Shown piece after piece: positions 1 to 7,966 of a DNA stretch of 64,000 nt. The position numbers and the translations under genes were made by a program. Under the pieces are notes generated by a model. It saw only the letters and a program-made list of their open reading frames with translations. It searched no databases and was not told where the DNA came from. The stretch is from the NCBI RefSeq assembly GCF_013407935.1, contig NZ_JACBZU010000007.1:46418-110417 (forward strand). The letters are read 5' to 3'. The DNA is from Allomuricauda sp. ARW1Y1 (GTDB lineage Bacteria > Bacteroidota > Bacteroidia > Flavobacteriales > Flavobacteriaceae). Within the stretch, counting starts at the first letter, position 1, and each line of letters opens with the position of its first letter.

Positions 1-218
1 TCAAGATCGATGATTTCCCATACGGTCTTGGACCAAAGGATATCCCTATCATCCACATATCCGTATTCCAATGGCTCATCGGCATCTTGCTCTATTTGAG
101 CTTGGGTTTTTTTACCGATATCTTCGGGCAGCTTGGCATTCAAAATGTTTGCCTGCGCCATGATTGATACTGGCAATATGCCCAACAATCCAATTAACAA
201 TGCGTTTTTCCAATTCAT
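1..218 (-). CDS. gldN: GldN, gliding motility / type IX secretion protein (N-terminal part, runs off the left edge)
   Basis: Only the first 72 codons are in the window; the gene continues to the left. The protein begins MNWKNALLIGLLGILPVSIMA, a signal peptide with cleavage likely after AQA, and continues with the LNAKLPEDIGKK segment typical of GldN. GldN is a periplasmic partner of the GldK lipoprotein ring in the type IX secretion apparatus. It is the last gene of a gldK-gldL-gldM-gldN order on the minus strand, 26 bp after gldM, so co-transcription is likely. The call rests on the start sequence plus gene order. Confidence 0.9.
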   Translation of the reverse strand, partial: MNWKNALLIGLLGILPVSIMAQANILNAKLPEDIGKKTQAQIEQDADEPLEYGYVDDRDILWSKTVWEIIDL

Positions 219-244
219 GATCACTTGTATACTTTTTATACTTC

Positions 245-1816
245 TTAGTTTGTAAGCTCAACCACTACAGGAGATACTTTTTTCAACTTGTAGCTCTTGT
301 TGTTTGTGATGTAAGCTTGGATATCGAATATCTGGACAGACTCGCCTCTATCGGCTCTTCTAAGTACAGATTTGGCTCTGCTGTCCAATTTGTTGCCTTG
401 CACCACTACGGTAGGTTGACCTGGCACTTTGAACTTAAACTCGCTTACCGCAAGGTTCAAGTCAAAATCGAAGTCTTCCAACATAGCGCTAACAGTGGCG
501 ATTTCCAGGTTGTTCCTTGGCATTTTGATGCTTCCGGACTCTCCTCGAACAGTACCACTTGGCCTTGGAATATCCTTGATACGGAATTCAGACTTGGTGC
601 TGATTCCCTTACCGTCAGGCAATGTACCAGAGGCAGTGATGGTCACAGACCTTCCTGTACCTGGGTTCATGATATACTGGCTACCGCTTCTTCTGGTCAA
701 ACCAGGAGCTGAAGCATTTACCTTATTATCAGGAATACCTGGAATAGAGATTGTCATTGGGTTGGCAACACCACGATACACCACGTTCATTTTATCTGCG
801 GAGATTACCGCTGCATTAGGCATGGAGATCGTAGCGAAAGTGTTGTTCACTTCCACTGGCACCTCTTCGCCATCTTGCTTAAAGATCATAGTTCCTTTGA
901 TGGTGTGGTCACCTGGAGTACCGGCACTGATCAACATTTTGATACCACCAGCTTCCAATTCGTAATCTTTTCCTTCGGTCAATGGTCTTCCGTCCAAAGT
1001 CAGTTCTGCTTTTACGGGAGTGGAAGTCTTGTCCGTTTTGCTCACAATGATTTTACCATCGTATTTTTCACCAGCGTAATAGGCCGTTTTAGGGGCAGCC
1101 AATGAACTGGCAAAATTGGTCAAGGAAACCGCTTCGGTCAACTCACCTTCCAAAAGGGTCTTCAACACCTCTTGCTCGGTAGTTTTGATATCGGCCTGCA
1201 ATTGGGTCATCTTGGTCAAAGAAGCTACCAAAGGGAAGCCTTCGAAGTGATAGTTGATCCAATCTTGGCGTGTACCATCTCTTTTCTCAACCTTACCGTC
1301 TTCACCTCCTGTGGCAAAACGGGTTTTTACAGCTGATTTCAAAGATTCAAAACCTTCTGCTGGTAAAGCATTGATCACGCCTTCACGATAGGTTTCAATC
1401 TGCTCCATGAACTTTTTCCCTTCTGGGCCCAAATTGTCGCCCTGAAAGAACTTTTGGTCCAAGTAGTCAGACTTGTCCATAACCACATAATCTTTTGGAT
1501 CTTCCAAATCTGCGGTCATTTCTTTCTTCAATCCTTCCAAATAGCTGTAGTAGTTATCGGAAAGTTGTTTGATCTGCTGAGCATCTTCGTACAGTTCGCC
1601 GTACTCCTCTTCGTTTTCATCCTTCTTGGTTTCCAAGCTGGCCATAAAACTGGAGTTATTGGCGTCCATGTTGGTGTTGGAAGTTTCTAGCTTTTCGTTC
1701 ATAAGTCCGAAAGCCGCAAGTACTTCCTTGCTCATATTCAATGCCAACATCGCGATGAAGATCAAGTACATAAGGTTGATCATCTTCTGACGTGGTGTTT
1801 GTTTTCCTCCTGCCAT
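245..1816 (-). CDS. gldM: GldM, type IX secretion motor / periplasmic shaft protein
   Basis: 523 residues, the usual GldM length. The N-terminus (MAGGKQTPRQKMINLMYLIFIAMLALNMS) has a short cytoplasmic tail and a single membrane helix at about residues 12-32. A long helical periplasmic region follows, then repeated beta-domains ending at the C-terminus. GldM pairs with GldL in the inner membrane to form the proton-driven motor and reaches through the periplasm to the GldK/GldN ring. It lies 66 bp after gldL and 26 bp before gldN. No truncation or unusual feature is seen. Confidence 0.97.
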   Translation of the reverse strand: MAGGKQTPRQKMINLMYLIFIAMLALNMSKEVLAAFGLMNEKLETSNTNMDANNSSFMASLETKKDENEEEYGELYEDAQQIKQLSDNYYSYLEGLKKEMTADLEDPKDYVVMDKSDYLDQKFFQGDNLGPEGKKFMEQIETYREGVINALPAEGFESLKSAVKTRFATGGEDGKVEKRDGTRQDWINYHFEGFPLVASLTKMTQLQADIKTTEQEVLKTLLEGELTEAVSLTNFASSLAAPKTAYYAGEKYDGKIIVSKTDKTSTPVKAELTLDGRPLTEGKDYELEAGGIKMLISAGTPGDHTIKGTMIFKQDGEEVPVEVNNTFATISMPNAAVISADKMNVVYRGVANPMTISIPGIPDNKVNASAPGLTRRSGSQYIMNPGTGRSVTITASGTLPDGKGISTKSEFRIKDIPRPSGTVRGESGSIKMPRNNLEIATVSAMLEDFDFDLNLAVSEFKFKVPGQPTVVVQGNKLDSRAKSVLRRADRGESVQIFDIQAYITNNKSYKLKKVSPVVVELTN

Positions 1817-1882
1817 GTTTTTCTAATTAGATTTAATAATTAATTTGATTTGGTTTGTTTTTTGTTGATCAAAAACCTCTAA

Positions 1883-2539
1883 TTAGTTTCTGCCTCCCAT
1901 GGCGGTTAGCATACCACCGTACACACCGTTCAATGAAGAAAGGTTGGTGGCCAAAGATTGCATTTGTTCTTTCAACGCTCCTGCGTTCTGTACTACTTCC
2001 TCATTAATGGAAGCTTGTCTGCTAGCACTTTCCAATTGTACTTTGTACAAGCTGTTCAAAGATTCCATTTGGGCTGCGGCGTGGGACAATTCCTCAGAGT
2101 ATTTCTTAGTGTGCTGAATTGCATCTGTTGTAGGAGTGATATTCTTGGCGGCACCTTCAAAACTCTTGATACTTTCTCCCAAATTGGCAAATAGCTCGGA
2201 ATCGATTTTAGCTTCTTTAAGCAAGTTGTCCAATTTCTTGGAAAGCAATCCTTCTGCTTCTTGGGCATCTTTTGCCTCTTGCTTTCTTTTGGCATCCGCT
2301 TGACCTCCGGACAATTCTGGATATACCAAAGACCAATCGTATTCGTCGTCTACCGGTTCAAATGCAGAGATAGCGAAGATCAATGCTTCCGTAATAAGTC
2401 CGACAGCAAGAAGAAGTCCACCAGTAAGTGGTCCAAACTCCCAGTGAAGGATCTTGAACAATGCACCAATGATTACCACTGACGCTCCAAGCCCGTAGGC
2501 CATGTTAAACAGCTTTTTTGTTGATTTTGACTGTGCCAT
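1883..2539 (-). CDS. gldL: GldL, type IX secretion motor membrane subunit
   Basis: 218 residues with two closely spaced membrane helices at about residues 12-31 and 36-58, followed by a long cytoplasmic helical tail. GldL is the membrane channel part of the GldLM rotary motor that powers gliding and type IX secretion. A glutamate inside the second helix (about residue 51, in LITEALIF) matches the position of the conserved proton-pathway glutamate described for Flavobacterium GldL. It lies 91 bp after gldK; that gap contains a 12-bp inverted repeat, listed separately. Confidence 0.97.
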   Translation of the reverse strand: MAQSKSTKKLFNMAYGLGASVVIIGALFKILHWEFGPLTGGLLLAVGLITEALIFAISAFEPVDDEYDWSLVYPELSGGQADAKRKQEAKDAQEAEGLLSKKLDNLLKEAKIDSELFANLGESIKSFEGAAKNITPTTDAIQHTKKYSEELSHAAAQMESLNSLYKVQLESASRQASINEEVVQNAGALKEQMQSLATNLSSLNGVYGGMLTAMGGRN

Positions 2540-2560
2540 AATTCTAGTTTTAATTAAGTG

Positions 2561-2608
2561 TTATATAAATAAGTATTTGGTTACTACTGTTACTTGTTAT
2601 TTATATAA
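2561..2608. repeat. 12-bp perfect inverted repeat in the gldK-gldL gap
   Basis: TTATATAAATAA at 2561-2572 is the exact reverse complement of TTATTTATATAA at 2597-2608, separated by 24 nt. The gldK-to-gldL RNA would carry this stem-loop just before the gldL start. It is AU-only and has no following U-run, so it is not an ordinary terminator. RNA processing, stability control or attenuation between the lipoprotein gene and the motor genes are possible; the function is inferred, not shown. Confidence 0.6.
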
Positions 2609-2630
2609 TGTTCTCCTCGTTGTTATTGTA

Positions 2631-4010
2631 TTAAAGTCCGCTTCTGCTCCCGTTGGTGGAATCTTCCTCGCCCATGTAATCCTGAACGGTTCTGAAACCA
2701 ATGTAGCTTCTTGCAGAGTCTTGGTATTCGTAATCCCTTGTACTCACCTGCAGGAAGTAAGCAACGTCTTTCCATGAACCTCCACGGATCACTTTACGTT
2801 TGTTGTCCTGTGAACCAATATTTGGGTTCATGGTGGAAAGGTATTCGTATGCTCCGGGGTCAAAGCTGGAGTTGGTCCATTCGGAAACGTTACCGGCCAT
2901 GTTGTACAAGTTGTAATCGTTTGGCTCAAAAGATTTGGCCTCTACGGTATACAGTGCGGCATCGGCGGCATAGTCTCCACGTTGTGGCTTAAAGTTGGCC
3001 ATAAAACAACCTGTATCACTAATCACATATGGACCCCCCCAAGGGTAAGTTCCTCCTTCAATACCACCTCTGGCGGCATATTCCCACTCTGCTTCGGTAG
3101 GTAACCTGAATTGGTTGACAAATTGCTTTCCACGACTTTTTTGATCGTCGTTCTTGAATTTGGTCCTCCAGTTACAGAACGCTTTGGCCTGCATCCAGTT
3201 TACTCCTACTACAGGATAGTCACTATAAGCGTCGTGCCAGAAGTAATCGTTGTGCATGGGCTCATTGTAACTGTATTCGAAATCACGGATCCACACGGTG
3301 GTATCTGGGTAGATTTCCAACTCTTCTTGCTTGATGAAGTCCTTTCGGCTTCCAGACCGTGCCCTGGCCGCAGCCTCGATGTCCATCCAGCTATACTTGT
3401 ATTTGATTTTGGTAACGTCGATGCTTCGCAATCCGTTGTAGCTTTCCTCTTCGGGAAGATACATGGAATCCATAACCTCAGCGTAGTACTCATCGGGATA
3501 TTCTGAAGTATCCCACACTAGGTCCACATCCTTGTTTAACGCCCTGCCTTCGTATCCAGTTGCCCCAAGGCCGGCGTAGTTGTCCAACATGTACTTGTCG
3601 TAAACCGAAAGTTCGGTAGTGTCGGTATCCTTAAAAGCATACTCGCCGATGCCCTCGTCCTCAGGTCCAATCCCCAACTCATCGGCCAAAATGGCCAATC
3701 TTGTTCTTACGATGGAATCTTTGACCCACTCGACAAACTGACGGTATTCACTGTTGGTGATTTCCGTATCGTCCATATAAAAGGAACGAACGGTTACCGT
3801 TCTTGTAGGAGCGTTCAATACTTTGGCCTGATCCTCCTCGGCTTTACCCATAACAAAGGCTCCCCTGGGAATCAATTCCATTCCATAAGGTTTTTCTGGG
3901 TGCCATTTTTTACCACTGACCCCAACTAGTTCACCTTTGGACCTTGATTTAGAGCCGCAACTGGTAAGCAAAAAAACAAGTGCTATAGATGAAAAGAATA
4001 GCTTTCTCAT
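2631..4010 (-). CDS. gldK: GldK, gliding motility / type IX secretion lipoprotein (FGE-sulfatase fold)
   Basis: 459 residues. A lipoprotein signal peptide ends in the lipobox LLTSC (Cys about residue 18). The body is a formylglycine-generating-enzyme/sulfatase-modifying domain, with GMELIPRGAFVMG near the start, LPTEAEWEYAARGG in the middle and a C-terminal VIRGGSWKD...GFRTVQD. In GldK this fold is structural: the lipoprotein forms the periplasmic ring of the type IX system with GldN. It is the first gld gene of the cluster on the minus strand. The 125 bp before it probably hold its promoter, but no clear TAnnTTTG box is seen. Confidence 0.96.
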   Translation of the reverse strand: MRKLFFSSIALVFLLTSCGSKSRSKGELVGVSGKKWHPEKPYGMELIPRGAFVMGKAEEDQAKVLNAPTRTVTVRSFYMDDTEITNSEYRQFVEWVKDSIVRTRLAILADELGIGPEDEGIGEYAFKDTDTTELSVYDKYMLDNYAGLGATGYEGRALNKDVDLVWDTSEYPDEYYAEVMDSMYLPEEESYNGLRSIDVTKIKYKYSWMDIEAAARARSGSRKDFIKQEELEIYPDTTVWIRDFEYSYNEPMHNDYFWHDAYSDYPVVGVNWMQAKAFCNWRTKFKNDDQKSRGKQFVNQFRLPTEAEWEYAARGGIEGGTYPWGGPYVISDTGCFMANFKPQRGDYAADAALYTVEAKSFEPNDYNLYNMAGNVSEWTNSSFDPGAYEYLSTMNPNIGSQDNKRKVIRGGSWKDVAYFLQVSTRDYEYQDSARSYIGFRTVQDYMGEEDSTNGSRSGL

Positions 4011-4135
4011 ACTTTAGGTTAAATTGTTCGATTCAAGATTTAAATAACTGTGGCTACACAGATTCATTATTCTCAAAACTGATTTTTGAATGAATTATTG
4101 TGTAAAAACAATTAATGATCAAAAAATTAATTTAT

Positions 4136-5293
4136 TTAGTTCAAGCCTTTTCTGTAGGCTTTGAACCACCTTTCGGGGATGTTCTGGTTGCAAGCATCCA
4201 AATAGTCCTCTTCGGTGCATGGTAATAACGCCACCGAATTTGTTTTAGTATGCTCTGCTAAAATTGTTGGTACCTCTACCCACCATCTTTCTGTGACATG
4301 GCTTTTGAAGAAGATCAATTCCTCCGTGTCCGTGGGTACGGTAAACTTTGTGAAGTCTTCGCTCTTTGAGCTGGGGTATTCCTTTATCCGGAAACTGAGC
4401 CCCTCTATAAAATACCAAATGATCTGGGCGATCATCTGGAATGCCTGATGCGAATTTTCCCCTTCGTATATACCAAATAGGGAAACCTTATCGCTAATTC
4501 CTGCATAACGTGCAATGGCGCAAATCTCCCGCCCCGTAAACCCGTTGGGGGAAAAGTTACGCGTCATACCCATTTCGCTGGCCCGAATGGCCCGTAGGTC
4601 CAAGCTTACGATATCACTACTGCGCAATACGGGTTCTGCCAATTCGATATTGGCCGCTATTTCACCCAAACGATAGGCATCAAAAAACAGACGCTCCATC
4701 AAATCCTTTTCTTCTTGGGCATTAAAATAGCTCTGATAGCCAATATTGGAAAAATTAAAAAGATTGTTGGGCTTATCGGTGATGATCTTGCTCATATAGG
4801 AATGTGAAGAAATGAGCTCATCATCCTCACCAAAGTCAAAACGGCTATCAATGGAAACCAGGTTGACCATCTTTTTTATATTGTCAAAGGCCCTGTAAGT
4901 TGGGAAAGTAATGTCTTGGGTGAGTCCTAATACTATAGGTATGATATTCTCTTCCAACAACCCGGCCACGATTTCCTTCACCACAAAATAGGTATCCTCT
5001 ACGGTGTCGCCCTCCTCCACATCGCCAATATCGATAATTGTGGAGTTCCAGTTGCCCATCATTAGGCGGTACAATTGGATACGCACTTCGTCCAGATCCA
5101 GTTTTTCCGGTTTTTTCTCAAAGGCATTTCTGGACTCCAATACGCCAAAAATAGCAACATCGGCATGGGCAAATACCGGAAGCCCATCCTTTTCGGTGTG
5201 CATGTGAACGTTCTTGCCCACTGCTTGTTCTGGCAGCAATTCACAATGTGCCAATACCTTGTCCTTGACCGGAACCAGAAAATCGAACGCCAT
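4136..5293 (-). CDS. Ureohydrolase-fold protein (arginase / formimidoylglutamase family) with eroded metal site
   Basis: 385 residues, usually annotated as formimidoylglutamase or arginase. Family landmarks are present in order but changed. The GG(G/D)H site reads LGLTQDIT, the DAHxD site reads SIDSRFDF and the SxDxDxxDP site reads SLDLRAIR. So the ligand His of the first motif, the His of the second and the second Asp of the third are Gln, Arg and Arg, and three of six expected Mn ligands are lost. Catalysis is therefore doubtful. The start codon lies 2 bp after the topA stop, so the two are co-transcribed, and gldK follows. A structural or regulatory role is more likely than histidine or arginine breakdown. 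Confidence 0.85.
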   Translation of the reverse strand: MAFDFLVPVKDKVLAHCELLPEQAVGKNVHMHTEKDGLPVFAHADVAIFGVLESRNAFEKKPEKLDLDEVRIQLYRLMMGNWNSTIIDIGDVEEGDTVEDTYFVVKEIVAGLLEENIIPIVLGLTQDITFPTYRAFDNIKKMVNLVSIDSRFDFGEDDELISSHSYMSKIITDKPNNLFNFSNIGYQSYFNAQEEKDLMERLFFDAYRLGEIAANIELAEPVLRSSDIVSLDLRAIRASEMGMTRNFSPNGFTGREICAIARYAGISDKVSLFGIYEGENSHQAFQMIAQIIWYFIEGLSFRIKEYPSSKSEDFTKFTVPTDTEELIFFKSHVTERWWVEVPTILAEHTKTNSVALLPCTEEDYLDACNQNIPERWFKAYRKGLN

Positions 5294-5295
5294 AC

Positions 5296-7776
5296 TTATT
5301 TCTTCGCTTTTGTCTTGGCTTTTTTCTTTGGTGCTTTTTTATCCAATAGGGCCTGTGCTTCTTCCAAGGTTATTTTTGTGGCATCCACATCCTTGGAAAG
5401 TTCCACCTTTACCCTACCCTTTATAATATTATGACGCCCCCATCGGGCTTTTTCAATCCTGATTTTTTCTTCGGGCCATTCCTGAACGACCTTTTCAGCT
5501 TCTTTCTTCTTTTTGGCTTCAATGAGTTCAACAATATCATCATTGGACAAATTGTCGAAATCATACTTCTTGTTCACATTAATGAACATACCGTCCCATT
5601 TGATGAACGGTCCGAACCTACCTTTACCTTTGGTAACCTCTTTGCCTTCATAGCTGGCAATGGGCGCATCTGCCTTTTGTTTTTCCTTGATCAGTTCTAT
5701 GGCGCGTTCCATATCAACATCAAAAGCACTTTCTCCCTGCGCCAGTGAGATGAACTTTTTTCCAAAACGCACATAGGGTCCGTAGCGCCCCACATTGGCC
5801 TCCACTTCCTCGCCTTCGTAAACGCCAAGTTTACGTGGCAAATCAAAAAGGGTCATGGCCTCTTCAAACGTAATGGTGCCTATCGACTGATCGGGCAACA
5901 AACTGGCAAATTCCGGTTTTTCCTCGTCGTCAACAGTTCCGATTTGCACCATGGGACCAAAACGGCCCAATCTCACGGATACCTGTCGGCCCGATTTGGG
6001 GTCGGTTCCCAAGACACGTTCACCGCTTGCGCGTTCCGCATTTTCTTCGACTTCTAACACATTGGGATGGAAATCGTTGTAGAAATTCTTCATCATCTCC
6101 TGCCAATCCTCTTCGCCCGATGCTATTTCATCAAAATCTTCTTCTACCTGAGCCGTGAAATTATAGTCAAGGATTTGGGTAAAGTGTGTGACCAAAAAGT
6201 CGTTCACGATCATACCTATATCTGTAGGTACAATTTTCCCTTTTTCGGAACCTACCATTTCGGTAAGTGTACTAGCTTTTATTTTTTCGTTCTCCAGCAC
6301 CAGTTCCGCATACTTTCTTTCGGTACCTTCGACCGTTCCTTTTTCCACATATCCCCTATTTTGTATGGTAGATATGGTAGGGGCGTAAGTTGATGGTCGA
6401 CCGATACCCAATTCCTCCAACTTTTTCACCAAAGAAGCTTCGGAGTAGCGATATGGTGGACGGGTAAAACGTTCGGTCGCGGAAATAAATACATTTTGAA
6501 GCGGCTCTCCCACTTTCATAGCGGGCAGCATTCCATCCTGTTCTTCGCTATCTTCATCATCGGTTCCTTCCAAATACACCTTGAGAAAACCATCAAATTT
6601 GACTACCTCACCATTGGCAGAGAATTCTTCGCTATGGGTACTTGCCTTTATTTTAACGTTGGTCCGTTCCAATTGGGCATCGCTCATTTGCGAAGCAAGC
6701 GTCCTTTTCCAAATCAATTCATATAATTTGGCCTGATCTCGTTCCAATTGGGGGGACTGTAATTTCATATCGGTGGGCCGAATGGCTTCGTGTGCCTCCT
6801 GTGCCCCCTTGGTCTTACCCGTAAAGTTTCTGGTTTGGCTGTATTTTTGGCCGTAATTTTCCAAGATGGCCTCTTTTGCCGCTGCCAAAGCCTCATTGGA
6901 CAAATTGACGCTATCCGTTCTCATGTAAGTAATCAAACCTGCTTCGTACAAACGCTGAGCTACCTGCATGGTGCGGCTTACCGAGAAATACAGTTTTCTC
7001 GACGCTTCCTGTTGCAAAGTGGAGGTGGTAAATGGCGCTGCCGGAGATTTTTTTGCTGGCTTTTTGGCCAAATCGGAAACTGAAAAGTCCGCTCCGATAT
7101 TTTCTTTCAAAAACTGTTCTGCGGCTTCTTTGGTTGGGAACGTGGTGTTCAGCTTAGCCCCAAAGGTGCTGCCACCATCGGTTTTGAACTCGGCCTTGAT
7201 GCGGAACGAGGCTTCTGGCGTAAATGCTTCGATTTCACGCTCACGCTCCACGATCAACCTAACCGCTACCGATTGTACACGGCCGGCAGAAAGTCCCGGT
7301 TTTATTTTTTTCCAAAGCACAGGCGAAAGCTCATACCCCACCAAACGGTCCAGCACCCTTCTGGCCTGCTGGGCATTCACCAAATTGTAATTGATGTCCC
7401 TTGGATTTTCAATGGCCTTTTGGATCGCCGATTTGGTAATGGAATTGAAAACAATTCGCTTGGTCTTCTTTTTGTCCAGTCCCAGTTCTTCGGCCAAATG
7501 CCAAGAAATGGCCTCCCCCTCACGGTCCTCATCACTCGCCAACCAAATCGTTTCCGCTTTTTGGGCCAAGTCCTTGAGTTTTTTTACAAGTGCCTTTTTC
7601 TCCTTGTCAACGGTATATTTTGGCTTAAAATCATTCTCTACATCAACGCCCAGCTCCTTGGAAGGAAGATCGGCAATATGTCCAAAACTCGACTCCACTT
7701 GAAATTCCTTTCCTAGAAATCTTTCGATGGTCTTTGCTTTGGCGGGGGACTCTACAATAACTAAATTCTTTGGCAT
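5296..7776 (-). CDS. topA: DNA topoisomerase I (type IA)
   Basis: 826 residues starting MPKNLVIVESPAKAKTIERFLG, the Toprim start; DREGEAISWHLAEEL supplies the acidic Toprim residues. The active-site tyrosine is in GLITYMRTDSVNLS (about residue 290). The C-terminal part contains several topo-C repeat modules (GRFGPMVQIG, GRYGPYVRFGKKF, GRFGPFIKWDGMF) in place of zinc fingers, and a lysine-rich tail. It relaxes negative supercoils. It is first in a unit with the ureohydrolase-like gene. A -7 element TACTTTTG is visible on the minus strand at 7796-7803. Confidence 0.98.
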   Translation of the reverse strand: MPKNLVIVESPAKAKTIERFLGKEFQVESSFGHIADLPSKELGVDVENDFKPKYTVDKEKKALVKKLKDLAQKAETIWLASDEDREGEAISWHLAEELGLDKKKTKRIVFNSITKSAIQKAIENPRDINYNLVNAQQARRVLDRLVGYELSPVLWKKIKPGLSAGRVQSVAVRLIVEREREIEAFTPEASFRIKAEFKTDGGSTFGAKLNTTFPTKEAAEQFLKENIGADFSVSDLAKKPAKKSPAAPFTTSTLQQEASRKLYFSVSRTMQVAQRLYEAGLITYMRTDSVNLSNEALAAAKEAILENYGQKYSQTRNFTGKTKGAQEAHEAIRPTDMKLQSPQLERDQAKLYELIWKRTLASQMSDAQLERTNVKIKASTHSEEFSANGEVVKFDGFLKVYLEGTDDEDSEEQDGMLPAMKVGEPLQNVFISATERFTRPPYRYSEASLVKKLEELGIGRPSTYAPTISTIQNRGYVEKGTVEGTERKYAELVLENEKIKASTLTEMVGSEKGKIVPTDIGMIVNDFLVTHFTQILDYNFTAQVEEDFDEIASGEEDWQEMMKNFYNDFHPNVLEVEENAERASGERVLGTDPKSGRQVSVRLGRFGPMVQIGTVDDEEKPEFASLLPDQSIGTITFEEAMTLFDLPRKLGVYEGEEVEANVGRYGPYVRFGKKFISLAQGESAFDVDMERAIELIKEKQKADAPIASYEGKEVTKGKGRFGPFIKWDGMFINVNKKYDFDNLSNDDIVELIEAKKKKEAEKVVQEWPEEKIRIEKARWGRHNIIKGRVKVELSKDVDATKITLEEAQALLDKKAPKKKAKTKAKK

Positions 7777-7795
7777 GCACTGGTTTTTGTCTCAA

Positions 7796-7803
7796 CAAAA
7801 GTA
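7796..7803 (-). promoter_or_regulatory. Candidate Bacteroidota -7 box for topA
   Basis: TACTTTTG on the minus strand, 20 bp before the topA ATG, fits the TAnnTTTG element. No clear TTG is found 19-21 bp upstream, so support is partial. Confidence 0.45.
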
Positions 7804-7966
7804 TATTAAAATTTATACATCCGCATTTCCCATATTTCTTTTGACCTTAAAATCGGTAAAAAACAAGGAGACTTTTTACCATTACTATATTAATTCTACT
7901 GGCTTTGATGAGGGCGGTTAAAATAATTGTTATTTTTAGGAAGACTAACTCAATAACCACATAACA

